Of a stretch of 64,000 nt of DNA, positions 24,205 through 36,430 are shown piece by piece (within the stretch, counting starts at the first letter, position 1; each line of letters begins with the position of its first letter). Position numbers and translations under genes: made by a program. This stretch comes from Polydactylus sextarius. Its lineage: Eukaryota; Chordata; Actinopteri; Polynemidae. The notes under the pieces are model-generated. The model did no database searches, was not told the origin of the DNA, and saw only the letters and a list, made by a program, of their open reading frames with translations. Where the stretch lies: the NCBI GenBank assembly GCA_016801845.1, contig CM028919.1, positions 3,155,001 to 3,219,000 on the forward strand, in the 5' to 3' direction.

Positions 24205-27187
24205 GGTGACAGGAGTGGCACGCAACATAAATACAAGAGGGATATAATGTGAATAAGAAATCCTCTGTAGGCTAGGGTCTGTTTCTATAAAAGACTGTTG
24301 GTTTGGTCGTGGTTGAGGTAGACTGCAGCCCTGTGTGAGAGAGCGTTTTTGAGAGCTCATATGCTCCCAGAAATTGTGATTATGAAACAGAAGAATTCAC
24401 ATAGTTGTGTAGTAATTATGCAGAGCACTCTAATAACAATTGGGGAAAAGTGATGACTAACAACATTAGTCAGCTGCCTCAACATTGACAGAAGTGAAGC
24501 AACACAACAAACTTTATAACAACTATTCTGTGTTAAACTATGATTTGAGATGCTGCAGCTTAAATTGAATCTGGCTTGGACAGACCCTGATTCTCTCCTC
24601 CAGTTACACTAAAACAAATCTGTTCTGTCTTTAAAGACTCTTTGATTGCACAGTTTTTGTAATATCCGTTATGCTTTAAAGGCTGAGAAGTGGTTACGGT
24701 GTGGTACAACAGGCCCAAACTGGATGATGAAAGAGAGCTGTCTGTGAGGGCTGTGACCCAGCGTGCTGTTTTTTTTTTTTTTTTTATTATTTTCCTAAGA
24801 CATTTTCATGACATTTTCAGGCAATGTACTGCACATTTAAACTCTCACTCACTCCAGCAGATGGTCAGTAGCCTACTTAACTTTATGGATCCTGGGAGGC
24901 TACAGCAGAAGTCTAGACACTGCTGTTTTTACTGCCAGATTGTTTTATATTCCTAAAATGTTTTATTGAAAAAAGACAAGAAAGTCGACAACATTTTATC
25001 TGAGGAAGTTTCAAAAGGAAATAATGAGTGGGGTATACTTATATTGATCATCTGTTTTCTTTACACCCAGTATCTTGCTCCATCCTCATATTACTCTTTT
25101 TTTCTACATTGAAATGCTAATTCAGTGGTCAATGCATAACTATCAGTTCCAGGACGCAGTTGGTTGTAGATGTCAGCAGACCCTGGAAGTTTGTCCTTGG
25201 TTAATTTGGTTAACTGAAACTTTTGGTGCAACACTGCAACAACTCATCAATCTCATTTTATCTGCATTCTCAGCTTGTGTGAGATATCTCTGTGAGGAGC
25301 AGACTGGGAATAACCAATGGTGCTTTCTTTGTTTTACTGGTTTAGAATGAAATGATCTTTTCTTAGAGATTGGCCCTCTCCTGATACCATCTGTCAGCTG
25401 CTGGAGGCCATAGGTTAGCTCGGCAGTGAGCCTATAGACCCACAATCTGTTTAAGTGAACCCTGCCTATTCTGCAGCAGAACAGAACAGGTTGAAATTGT
25501 CAAATAAGCTGAGTTTATGGGCACTGCAGGTGGCGGAGAGCAGGTATTTAATGCCACTGAACATTTAATTCCTTTCCCTAAAGTGGGGAGTGGACCTGAC
25601 ACAAACGCCTGAGCTGGGAGCTGCTGTAGAAAACCCATTAAGTGTATAAAGTGTAAAGTCTCTTTATATGGCTCTGAGCCATCTGTCATTCCAGCATGGG
25701 CATCATTAAGGCCATGCATGATAAGTGCACCCATGTCTGGATGATCCAGTAGCACCTGTGCAAGACCATATCATTTACTGCGAAACCATATAGTCTTTGG
25801 TTTATGTTCGTCTGGATTGTGTCTTCCCAGTGTCTGACGCATGTCCTGCTCTGAACCTGTCTTTGACATGGCATGAGATTTATCATACTAGGTCTATTGT
25901 GGTGTACTGCCACACACTCACAGGCTATTTTAAATTATTCTAAACTTTGTCTACACCTACATTGGTTGCCATTTTGGTTATGTAACTAACCCTTCCTTTT
26001 CTAACACTTTTCCAGTGGGATATACATGGTAAAGTATAATGTTTCCCTAATTTGCTATTTACCCTTTACATTTACACAGAAGCCAATTCACTAACATATT
26101 TTTAAACTGTGGACAGTGGTGGCTGGTGTAAAAGGCCACATTGTGGTACAAGTATAAGAAAGCAAAACATTCATTTTAATACAAAATACAATTGAGGTCA
26201 TGGTGCATGCGCTACACCAGTAAGAATACTGTGTGCATAGTGAACTACATAGTGTGAACTGACATGTTACTCTCTAATCCAGCAAAAGCTGAGCCAGCTT
26301 CAACTTTTTTTTGCTGATTGTTTGTGTATTTTTTTGGCAAACTAAAAAAAAGCCATGGGAATGACTGAATGAATCCTCTAAAGACCTTGACACTCGGTAC
26401 AGAATTTCATGGCAGTCCAGCAATAATTTATTTTTTGGACCAAAGTGGTGAACTGTTCAAGACTGTAATAATCTTTCCATGAAACCGTGACACCAGAAAA
26501 TTCATCATCATCATCAAAGGAAGGAAAATAAAAATTCAACCCAGCACATTACAACTAAACAGACTAGAGGCCTGTGCAATTAAGCAGGTTCAACAAAAAA
26601 GGATATCTTTCTGTTTGAGTTGCACAACTCCTCACAACCTCAGTACCTATGCTCTCACACGAAGTAGGTTATGGCTGATATCACTGTTGTCAAGTTTCTG
26701 TTAATGAACAAATTGTTTTGAAAATGTGATAAAGATATCTATTTCTCATAGAAATCAGCATGTGGAAGTGGTGGAAGCACAGGATTCTTGGAACCATGGT
26801 AACACAAAGCTTCTTTATCATCACTTAGCAAACCTAATATCATAAGGCAACTGTAGCCAAACGTGCCCAGAGCCCTATGTATGATCTAATGCTCCAGCTG
26901 TACTCGCTGAACTAGACGAACTTGTCACTTACCTCTCTGGCTGTAGTCTTGCCAAATGACAATTGAAGTTCAAGGTTGTCCTTCATTGTCTCTTCGATAG
27001 TTCTCCTTCATGTGTAACACACAGCGGTGTGCCTTTTTCCCACTGCATTAGAAGTCTGTGTAAACAAAGCAGACAATCCTACTAGGAGCATCCCTGGATG
27101 TTTTAGCGTCATTAACATTTGTTTGCTGAACATGATGTATGAACAAGTGAACACATTCATAAGAGAGCACACTAGAGCGCACGGATA
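24205..27187. other. Non-genic stretch, no gene seen
   Basis: A T-run lies at about 24770-24785. CAGTGGTGGCTGGTG near 26116 resembles an hAT-type terminus, but no matching right end was found. No gene recognised. Confidence 0.45.
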
Positions 27188-27545
27188 CCTGACCCGGGCC
27201 TGATGGAACCCGACGGGTCGGGTCAGGTTTAGACAAATATTTCAAAATTATACACGGGTTCAGGTCGGGTTCGGTCATGTCAGCACAAACATGTCTTTTT
27301 TTATAGCTGTTAAGTAAAGGAAGGTTATACACAGATGTGTTTTTTAGAAGAAGAGAGTATCATTACAACCACTTGCATAGAAATAATTAACATTAACAGC
27401 GCCTGGTTTGGCCAGAAACATTACAATTCTAATCGGGTTCACGTCAGATTTGGAGAGAAACAGAAGTGAGAGAAACAATCGTCACTTGAACTTCAGTTCT
27501 CTCTCTGCACTGCTCTTATTTCAGCTGCCAGCTGCTGCAGAGACA
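27188..27545. repeat. CGGGT-rich teleost repeat, probable DNA-transposon end
   Basis: CCCGACGGGTCGGGTCAGG at about 27209-27227, then CACGGGTTCAGGTCGGGTTC at about 27254-27273, form a reiterated CGGGT motif in otherwise AT-rich DNA. A related phrase, ATCGGGTTCACGTCAGATTT, follows near 27432. Motifs of this type occur in old hAT-like elements of fish; that link is from memory. No transposase or target duplication is visible. Confidence 0.4.
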
Positions 27546-29641
27546 TAGTATAGACAGCTCTGTGTTAACAGAAAATGTGTAAAACATTTCAAGAACATTG
27601 TATTTCATTTCTCAATCCACGTTTAAAATTACAATATAAAGTAACACAGACAACATCTGAATACAAATTGTGGCCAGGTAAGTTATACAGTAAAATATTC
27701 TGAAATATGAGCAGATAACAACGTAAGACTATTGAATTTAAAGTGCTCAATGACTCATATTTTAAACATATATGCACCCCGCCTTAGATTTATGACTTAC
27801 TTTTTCACAACTATGCAGCGTCGGCTTTCTAAGTTTTAATAGATTTTTATATTCAGATCTGTCCAAACTGTTTTAGATTTCACATATACAGAACATGTAG
27901 CTGTGTTAAAAGATGAGTAAAGTGTAAAATAACACTCCTGGCACTAACTCAATAATTGTCACAGTAAGAAGCAAATTGACATTTGAATAAGAGAGCACAG
28001 CATAGCATTACTTTTTCTGTCCTGAGATTTCCAAGTATTATGATTTTGAAATTCTGACCTTTCTGCAGAACTTATCCTGACAGAAAAATCAAGTGTCATG
28101 TGTTTTAGACTAAAAAAAGAATTACAGTTATTTCAGTTATTGAGCTGTTCATTCAACAGAACATCTCTCCCCTGTTTCCTATCTGCACCGACTGCTAACC
28201 ATCAAATTATAGAGCATAAAATGTCAAAACAATTACCAGAGTGTAAATGTATTCATTACACCATTTGATGGGGTGCAACAATAAATGCTCTAGTTCAGTA
28301 TCCTGTCATAATGCATCTTACATTAAGTGACTGAAACACAAACTAAGGCTGTTTTTGATGTAGGACACTCAGTCGGTTCCAAACTAGGCTAAGAAAGGAC
28401 ACGTTTCCAAAGGCACATTCAAGGTCTATATCTCTTCTAAAATTTTGGAAGATGGGGCATCTGGAAGAAATCTGCACTTCAAAAATGCATTATTCATCAT
28501 GTTTAATATGAGTGATGGTGTAGAAAAGTATTATCTCCAAACACATTTCACCCTCAGTTCTACAAACTATTTCAGCACCTTTAAAGCTCATTGTCAACCA
28601 AAACAGGAAGTTAAAGGAGCATCAATATCTGTAAGCTATTGTCACAGCTCCATTCCTGAACCACATGAAGCAAGCAAGTCAACATAGCAAGGCTTTCTTA
28701 GTGGGAACTGCTTGACAAAGCCTGAGCTCACAACTGGAGGTTATTGTTAAAGGTTAGTCCAGGGATTATTTGTCAGGCTCTGTGTGTGTTCAAATAAAGA
28801 GGACATTCGACTTCAACCATCAAAACTGAATTTACTGTGTTACAAACAGACCACACATGTCACAACTCAAGCTCGTGGGCCACATCTAACCTATGGTCTG
28901 CCCATGAGATTATATGTATCAGAGGTGGCCTGCAGGAATACACCACTCACACTATGACAACCTGAACCCTTCTGACACGTACTAACATATCTCTTTGTTG
29001 CTCTGCTAATTGGTGCTACATTCAAACTCTTTCTACTTGTTGACTCAGTCTCTGAGGAGAGGAGGACTGTGATATGTAGGACAGCTGTGGAGCAAACGCT
29101 TGTTTGTCACAGTAAGACTTGAGGTTGAGTGAGGTAAAGGTGAGGTTGTTAACCCATTTAAAGTCTGTTGATTATCTGCCAACAACAACAATCACCACTC
29201 TGTACAAATCTCTTCACATCTGGATCACCGCCGCATCCTCTCTCAGCTGTAAGCCGAACTGGATTACAAGACTGACTGGAATGGACCGACGGACATAAAC
29301 ACAAAAAGGAAATGCAAAGCTCATGAACTAAAAAAAATAACCAAAAGTGAATTTGAAGTTGGATTGATTTTTGGTGTGTATTGTGCTTTAACTGTACTTA
29401 ACTTTAACTGTGCTGTTAATTTTAGAATTGAGAGAAGTTTGAAGTTGTTTTTTTTTAGGACTTTTAAAGGATTCCTTATTGCTTTTTGTGAAATGTGCAT
29501 TGATTGTTAATTGTTATGAATGTGGTCATTCAGTGGTACGGTACATCTGTAAATCCTTTGTAAAGCTCAGGTTAAAAACATCAACTCTGGCTAACTTATC
29601 TTGAGTACTGGTTTTGCTAGCACTCAAACTGATACTACAAG
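27546..29641. other. Non-genic stretch, no gene seen
   Basis: No gene, RNA or named repeat recognised. Composition is ordinary AT-rich sequence. Confidence 0.5.
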
Positions 29642-30222
29642 TGTTACACTTAGCGCAACAGACTCAGAGTTTGTGGACCACAAATGCGGACACCAAGAGT
29701 TTTGATGAACAGGGGAAAACCGTTCACTAACAAAAAAGATCCAGCAACAATAAAACGTACTGAGAACAGTGAGAAAAACAGAAAGCTGGGCTGCGTGCAG
29801 CAGGTTCAAAAAAATCAAACAGAAATTCAAAAACATGAACAAAAATCCAGGCTGTGGACAGCGGTTACTCTGCAGGGACACAGGATCGAAATGAACTGCA
29901 GGCTGGGCGAGGCGACACAGACTGGGAGCAGGATAATCCTGAACAACGACAAAAAGAAAAGGATCAACAGATGAGCACATGGATCAAGAAAACGAGCAGG
30001 TTAAGGAGCCGAATGACACCAATGTTTGTTGAACAACAACCTGGCGAAGACTGGGAATGAAGACTGGGTTCTTAAGCAGGAGGAAGTGGCAACCGGGTGG
30101 ATGAGCTGCGGATGAGTGATGATGGAGAGCGGGAGGCCAGATAAAGAGACCACCCCACCCAACCTGTGATGACAAGATAAACCAGCCACTCCCACAAACA
30201 AACCCACACGCACACTGTCACA
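29642..30222 (-). mobile_element. Candidate solo LTR (581 bp)
   Basis: The left end starts TGTTACACT and the right end finishes CACTGTCACA, so the two termini form an imperfect inverted repeat (TGTTACA against TGTGACA) and obey the TG...CA rule of LTRs. The minus-strand text resembles LTRs of fish Ty3/Gypsy-type elements, including a CTTAAGAACC promoter-like motif near 30070. The flanks (ACAAG on the left, GACAT on the right) do not match exactly, so the target duplication is decayed or the ends are misplaced. No internal retroviral-type genes flank it. The short plus-strand frames inside it are not coding. Confidence 0.4.
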
Positions 30223-33200
30223 GACATGGGGAAGTAAACAGACGCAGAATGAGAAAGGAAAAGGGGAAAGGTGATGCAGGGATGGACACTTCCTCACAAT
30301 GAGATTGTGTTGCTCTGCTTTAGCTTGAAAATTGGCCATGCAAGTTGGTGCCTCTGGGCGTCATCACAGACGAACACGACCATGTGATCTTTTAAAGTCG
30401 ATGAAACTTCAAGGGTCACTTTCCAAGCTGCCAGTCCCTGACAGACCAGGTCTCTGCTGCTGTTTCCAAGTTCCAAAATGGAGCACACTTATTACCAAAT
30501 TGACTTTGCAGCCCAGATAATTAGGTTTGAATTTCTCAGTAATCCGCCAGTCTGTTCATGCAATCCAAATTAGAAAAGCAGTGACAAAATGACTGATAAA
30601 GAGGACTTGGAAAATTGTTATCTGATTTCCATGAGAAGTCTTAGTTCATGTGTCTGTATGAATAATTTGTCTTGATACATCTAAAAACAAAGTCAACTCA
30701 AGTATATTTGTTGATAAAGACCTTGCCCCCAGCCAATAAAAAAATGAAACCATAATTTCAATCATAAAATGATAAAAGATTTTTTTTATTTGGTTTTTAT
30801 TTGATTTTTTATTCAGTGATAACACCAGTTTTAAACTGTTTCCAGTTTCCATCAAATCAGGAACACATAATCAGGAAAATCAGGAAAACATAAAAACATA
30901 AAACATCAGTAGATATTACAAACATATTCAGTTGTCCAGTGAGGGCAACAACAACCTTGTGAACAGCAGCAGCAACAATATCTGACACACATTTTCTGAA
31001 TCACAATCTGAATGCATGAAGGTTCCCGTGGCAACAAAACGGTAACACCATGAGCAGTTTTTGGTGGCGTTACAAACATAGAGATTGCATCTGTAATGTT
31101 GCCCTTGTTTCATCTATAACACTCACTTAAAACAGGGCCATCTTTGTGACACACACAATTGTGTGTGTGTGTGAGACCTGTCTCTTCCCGCCCAACTCTG
31201 CAGATGCTCCTGATTCTCATCAGTTCATCTACTCAGTATTTAAACTGTGGCTTCACCTCCACTCATCACCAGATTATTCCACCCTATTGTAGGAGTCTCT
31301 CAGCTGCTCAGTTCAATTTATTCTGATTTATTCCTTGTGTTAGTACCTTTGAGCTTTGTACTCATTTTTTTCTCTTTGTGCCTATCACCACCTTATCCAT
31401 CCCATACTTCCAGTTAACTGTTGTCACATCACACTCTCCCATTTGGGATCTTTACTCTCTGAGTCTCCGTCATCACACTTACACACCAGTGTCTGTGCCA
31501 TTAAAGACATCCTCTGTGTTTTACTGAAAGTAAAAGTCCTGAAAGTAATAATAAGTATCTGCCCAAACACAGTAATCATCCGTAATCATAACATCTGTTA
31601 ACAGTTTGTTTTACAGGCCCAAGATGACAAAAATCATGCAGCTTTCAGGAAAAGGGAAAAACAAAAATGTCATCATTACTGCTAACAGTGGTGATATGAA
31701 GAGACACAAGATTCCTTTAATTTGCTCTGATGTTTGTGCAGGAGACTATTAACCAGCCGTTAAAAAGACATATCACAGTCCTTGCCTTGAGGTTGTGAAT
31801 GTGTACCCAAGCATCAGAGAGGAGTTCATCTATCTTGACTGGGTGGACACACATAGATGATGTGTTTGTGCACAATTAGCAGGCGTCTCCTCCGCGCTCC
31901 AGTTCCAATCATCACAATGAGAAATGATAATGGAACGCGACAGATCGCTGGATGTGTCTTTTGATTTCTGATTCAAACTAACTCGCTGTGAATATACAAA
32001 GAGCTGTAGGACTTGCCATCAAAGACCAGAGCAGCTAATCACATGCCAGAATATTGTTGAATCATCCATATTGATACAGTATGAGCATGTCATGCCTATT
32101 GCACTTGAAAAGGGCAGGTTGGTATCTGCTTTCAACAGATTGCTGTGACTGTTCTGTTGTACATTACAGTGAGTGAGATAAGAAATGACTCCCACAGTAG
32201 TTTAGAGCTTTGCCAATTAGCATATCAGTGTATCTTAAGACTGGGATTTTATTCCTTACTCTATGCATCCAAACTGGTTTGTCATCATTATTTCACTATA
32301 AACAGATGGCCATCAGTCTGAGCTAGGTCCTGCATACCAATGTAGCAAGTGAAATCACTGACTTGGTAATGGCAGAGCCACAAGTCAGAGGTGTGCTGTC
32401 AGCATAAAGAGCCATATGGAGTAAGGGAGCAGAAAATGTCCCTGGGCTGCTGAAGTAAATGAGAAAAATAAGCTAATTAATGGGGTAAATAAAGTCTCAG
32501 GTGACGGCATTTAATGAAATTTCATTATGTTAATAAATCACAAAGGGCTCTGGTGCTTTACATGAGTATTGGTGATTATGACTCACTGGGTAAGATTTAC
32601 GAATCGGAATACAAAGTAATATTGGCACCTTCTATTATTTGCTCTAAGTGCCTCACTGACTTATATTCATGTGTATCGATTTCCTGTGCAGTTTTCTTCT
32701 AAATAGTAAACTACTGTGCGATGTGGTGGGATTTCACAAGTTTCATTATAAGTGGTAATAGTAAAACCAGATCAATAATGCACGCCTCAGCATGCTGATT
32801 TATGACAACAAATTATGATCAAATTGAATTTCAGGAGAGTAAAGTGTATTAACTTTCACATTTTCGTACTGGATTTTTCGCTTCCATGTACATATATAAT
32901 AGAAATAAAGAGTATCTACCTCTTGGACTTGTACAAAACAATACATCACTTTATATAGTGTGTTAATTTACTGTGTCAGACACTGGAAGGGAACAGAGGG
33001 TCATTAAAGTGGACATGAACCTGCACCACAGATACAAGATGCTTTGTGTTCAGATTCGTCTCGTAAATCTGGAAGACAAACGTTGTCTCCTTGGATCAAT
33101 GGCAGAAAAGAGATTCATGCACTGAGCATGATGATACTGTTGGAGCAAAGAAGACCAAAGTCCATATGTTTTTTTCTGTAGCGAGCTGAACAACTTCTTG

Positions 33201-34314
33201 ACAGATTCCTCTGAAATTACATCAGTGGTTCCATCAATGACAGAGGACGAATCCTCATGACTCTTCCTCAAACACCATGAGATTCAGATGTGGGGTTTAT
33301 CAGTTCAGTATCTTAACTCTTGGATGGATGTCCACTACATAGTTACTACATACAGTTACATTCAATCATCTGATCAAAAATTAGTAATTTGATTTCATGT
33401 AAGATTATGTGCAAAACTATGAATGATTTTTCCCTCAGCCACAGCTGTATTATGATTATAATTTTGGGAAAAGGTTCATGTAGAAAAGAAGCTTTATAGT
33501 GAATAACAACCAAATTCAATACTATCAGGACCGTTTAATGCTAAACTACATGTAACTCTGAGTTTTCTGGTGAGTGAAAGACTATAGAGTTAACGATATA
33601 ATGGGCACACAGCTCTTGTAACCATGGTGACAGACTATGAAAAGAATTAATGAACTAGGGGTCCCTGCTTAGAATTACTTTTTTTGTTTTTAGTATTTTT
33701 TTTACTAATTGCTTTAATTAATTTACCATCAGTTTTCAAGTGACAGTCAGTCTTTCACACAAAAACAGGACGACTAGAGTCAAGTCAGTCTCAACAGCTC
33801 TCACAAACTTTCTTTTCCCTTTCACTTGTGTTCTGTTTACTCTCTCGACTGGGTTTTTGTGCACCATTGCGCCCCATTTTACTCAACAGAAAATGAAGCT
33901 CTCTGAACTAACAAGTTTGTTAATGACGTGTTGACAAAGTCATTACCCTGGCTTGGTCGCTAATGGGAAGTTAAGTTCGCACACTTTCTTAAAATATTTG
34001 TACGACTCTTGTGTTGAACTTGCTGCAAACCAGTTTGTACTCCTGACAGAGGACGTTAATGGTGCAATGCAGCTCTCTTTTTTTTTTTTTTTACATCAAG
34101 TCAGAGGTCAACACTGTCAGGACAGCTTGCCACTGGTGGTGCAAATTGTCTTCTAATTGTGAGAGTCCACCAAAGCTCTCTTTGGAACATTTGTGTAAAT
34201 AACTTTGTCTCCTGGAGTGACCTCCTCTGTAGCAGACGTTTGCAACATCAGTGGTTAAATTAACTTATGTGAGATTCCATTACCAGTAAGTACCTGGAAC
34301 CCAACACCTTTGCT
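30223..34314. other. Non-genic stretch with LTR-like texture at its start of 31 kb
   Basis: At 31149-31168 an ACACACACAA/TTGTGTGTGT palindrome starts a (GT)n tract. From about 31180 to 31530 the text (TATTTAAAC promoter-like motif near 31240, GCCATTAAAG near 31499) resembles another old LTR-type repeat, but no ends can be fixed. The minus-strand frame at 33050-33271 is coding-like in composition but unidentified. A T-run lies at 34078-34092. Confidence 0.4.
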
Positions 34315-34895
34315 CTATTGTTTTGGGTGAAGGCTTGTTCATATTGTCAAATCTAACAGTAGAGCTTCTGTAGCTCAAACTACTGTAATTGTTAATGGTG
34401 ATCCACTTGTGTCCACTTTCTACAATGCGCACATGAATTTTACAACTGGACCATGGAGCAGGGGAAGAAGGTGTTTTGGTCTGATGAATCACATTTCTTC
34501 TTTATCATGTAAATGGCCAGGTCCGTGCAAATCTTGGGTCCTGCCATTATTATGCCACCTAACCAAACACTGTTGCAGACCAAGTACACCTCTTCTTCAA
34601 CAGGATAATATTCCTGCCGCACTTCAGAAATGATACAGGAATAGGTTTGAGAACACAGCAATGACTTCAAGGCCGTTGACTCCAAATATTCTAGATCTCA
34701 TTCCAATCGAACATCTGTGAGATGTGCAAACAAGTCAGAACCATGGAGGCTCCACTTCACAACTTCTGTTGCTAATGTGGTGCCACATACCACACCTTTA
34801 GCGGTTGAGGAGTTCATACCTTGACTGGACAACTTCCCCCAACTAATGTACAATACAGAGGAACAATACAATATCAAGAAGTTCATAATGTTATT
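34315..34895 (+). pseudogene. Second Tc1/mariner-type transposase relic, heavily decayed
   Basis: Nucleotide text matches a teleost Tc1-type transposase. TGG-TCT-GAT-GAA-TCA at 34477-34491 encodes WSDES with the first catalytic Asp. CAG-GAT-AAT at 34601-34609 encodes QDN with the second. CCA-ATC-GAA-CAT-CTG at 34703-34717 encodes PIEHL with the catalytic Glu, followed at once by TGA in place of the usual Trp. The first block is in a different frame from the other two, and a TGA stop lies at 34631-34633. The right end, with CATAATGTTAT at about 34884, fits the family's terminus. The left end is missing. It belongs to a different family from the 1571-2147 element and is clearly older. Confidence 0.8.
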
Positions 34896-35719
34896 GGTTA
34901 TTGCTGAATACCAAGGTCACTATAGAGCTAATACTATATGGATTATCATGTGTTGTTCATTCAACTGAGTAAAAATGTGATTTAGTGTGTTGAATAATAT
35001 AGAAACAAACTGCCTAGTTTGCGATGCTTTATGTTTTATTTTGTGGTCACATGGTGTGTGCTTTCATCAGCATCCTCCCAAAGTATTCTTGTTATTGCTG
35101 CACACAAGGCGGTTTGAGAAGCCATTTTCAGGTAGCATGCCATTCAATTGCTTCTTGCCACATTTATTTTTCCCCTCAGTTTGCATGAGTGACACTGTCA
35201 TCCACATGCTGTTTGTACTTGCAAATGCTACTGGATAAATACTGAATGGAAGTGGAACAGTAATGTTCCCTCATAAACACTCATGAATTGCAAAACATGG
35301 GGGGAAAAAAAAGCAAGACTGTGCATCTTAACCATGAAACCCTCATAATGTTGTGAGGACATTTGCACATATAAAATGTTCAGATTAGGAAAACAGAGTA
35401 GTCCTGCAGTTTATACAAGCATACTGATGAATCCATGTTCCCTATAAATGGTGCGTGCATTCACAGAACTGTTATTAACACAAATTAACATGCTGGCATT
35501 GCCTCTTTGTAAAAGAAAAATTGAGACAATATTCAAAGATGCTGGGGGAAAAACAGTTGCGGTATTATTTCTCCACAAAAAGTGATGTATAGAAGGAGAT
35601 CATGAAGCGGTTTAATGCCATTACATCCTGCCAGAGAACTGTAGAGTAAAATTGAAAGAAAAGTGGTTTCATTTAATGCTGCTCACTAACTGGTGCACTG
35701 CAGCCAGCTCAGACAATAG
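34896..35719. other. Non-genic stretch, no gene seen
   Basis: No gene or named element recognised. Confidence 0.5.
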
Positions 35720-35887
35720 AAAGGGTCTGATGACAGGGTCGTGGGTGTGCTCTCCCTGTATGACTGCCTCGTTGGGGATGTGTCAGTTTCTGGCAGTGAT
35801 CCACACGAGGACAGTGGCATTGTGCCCAGTGTTGAAGCTTTACAACAGCTGGCTGGTGCAAAGGGACAGATCACAACTGGACTGTAG
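35720..35887 (+). other. Coding-like stretch, possible terminal exon, unidentified
   Basis: From AAA at 35720, just after an in-frame TAG that would be the end of an acceptor (...CAATAG), 55 codons run to TAG at 35885-35887. The peptide begins KGSDDRVVGVLSLYDCLVGD and ends QITTGL. First codon positions are strongly G-rich and the amino-acid mix is that of a soluble protein, unlike the other chance frames nearby. A branch-point-like CTAAC lies about 30 bp upstream. There is no AATAAA close downstream and no known family comes to mind. It could be a last exon, a processed fragment or chance. Confidence 0.25.
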
Positions 35888-36302
35888 ATTCATTTCACTT
35901 TTCCCATTCTCATTGGGTAATTTCTTGGTAAAGATAGAACTACATTTTAAAAAGAGTATCACCCAGTCATTAATTTAAATAGAATACACATAATGTTTGA
36001 GATTCATATAAAACTTATTTCAATGCATATTAAGTAATCCTGTTAAAAATATCACAATACATTTTGAGCTCACAGAACCTGTATTTAAGTGTCAAATGGA
36101 GGTTCCAAATTTTTGCTACTCCTCCACCTTAACTTTGACAGTAGTTCTTTAACATGATTGGGGGCTAAAGGCCAAATTTGCAAGTCTTTCAATTTATTCT
36201 AATTGTCCCAAAGGAACTTGTGATTCATATCTTTCTGCTGCTTTGATGCTTCTTTGTTCATTCCTATTCTTTGTTAACGAATTGTGTCATAACCATCAAC
36301 AC
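35888..36302. other. Non-genic stretch, no gene seen
   Basis: AT-rich sequence without recognisable features. Confidence 0.5.
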
Positions 36303-36430
36303 TTTAATATGTTTATGTTTATTTATTTAAGAAGGGACAATGTACATTAATTAACATGCCCATTTACACAGGCCTTGAAAATGTACCAGATTTAGCCAAG
36401 GGCTAATTTTCATCTGTTGTCCCTGGTATG
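36303..36430 (-). repeat. LINE 3'-end fragment, antisense
   Basis: Starts with a TTATTTATTTAAGAAGGGAC tail-like stretch, followed by AATGTACATTAATTAACAT, TTTAGCCAAGGGCTAATTTT and TGTTGTCCCTGG. I recognise this order as a very common teleost LINE 3' end in reverse orientation; that is from memory and no second copy occurs in the window. The reverse-transcriptase ORF is not attached. The right boundary is approximate. Confidence 0.5.

Noticed and set aside
26116..26150. CAGTGGTGGCTGGTG, hAT-like left terminus
   Set aside because: No complementary right end or 8-bp duplication found in the following kilobase.
33050..33271. Minus-strand frame with coding-like composition
   Set aside because: No recognisable family, no splice or start support beyond an ATG, and stops in the flanks; left as unproven and not called as a gene.
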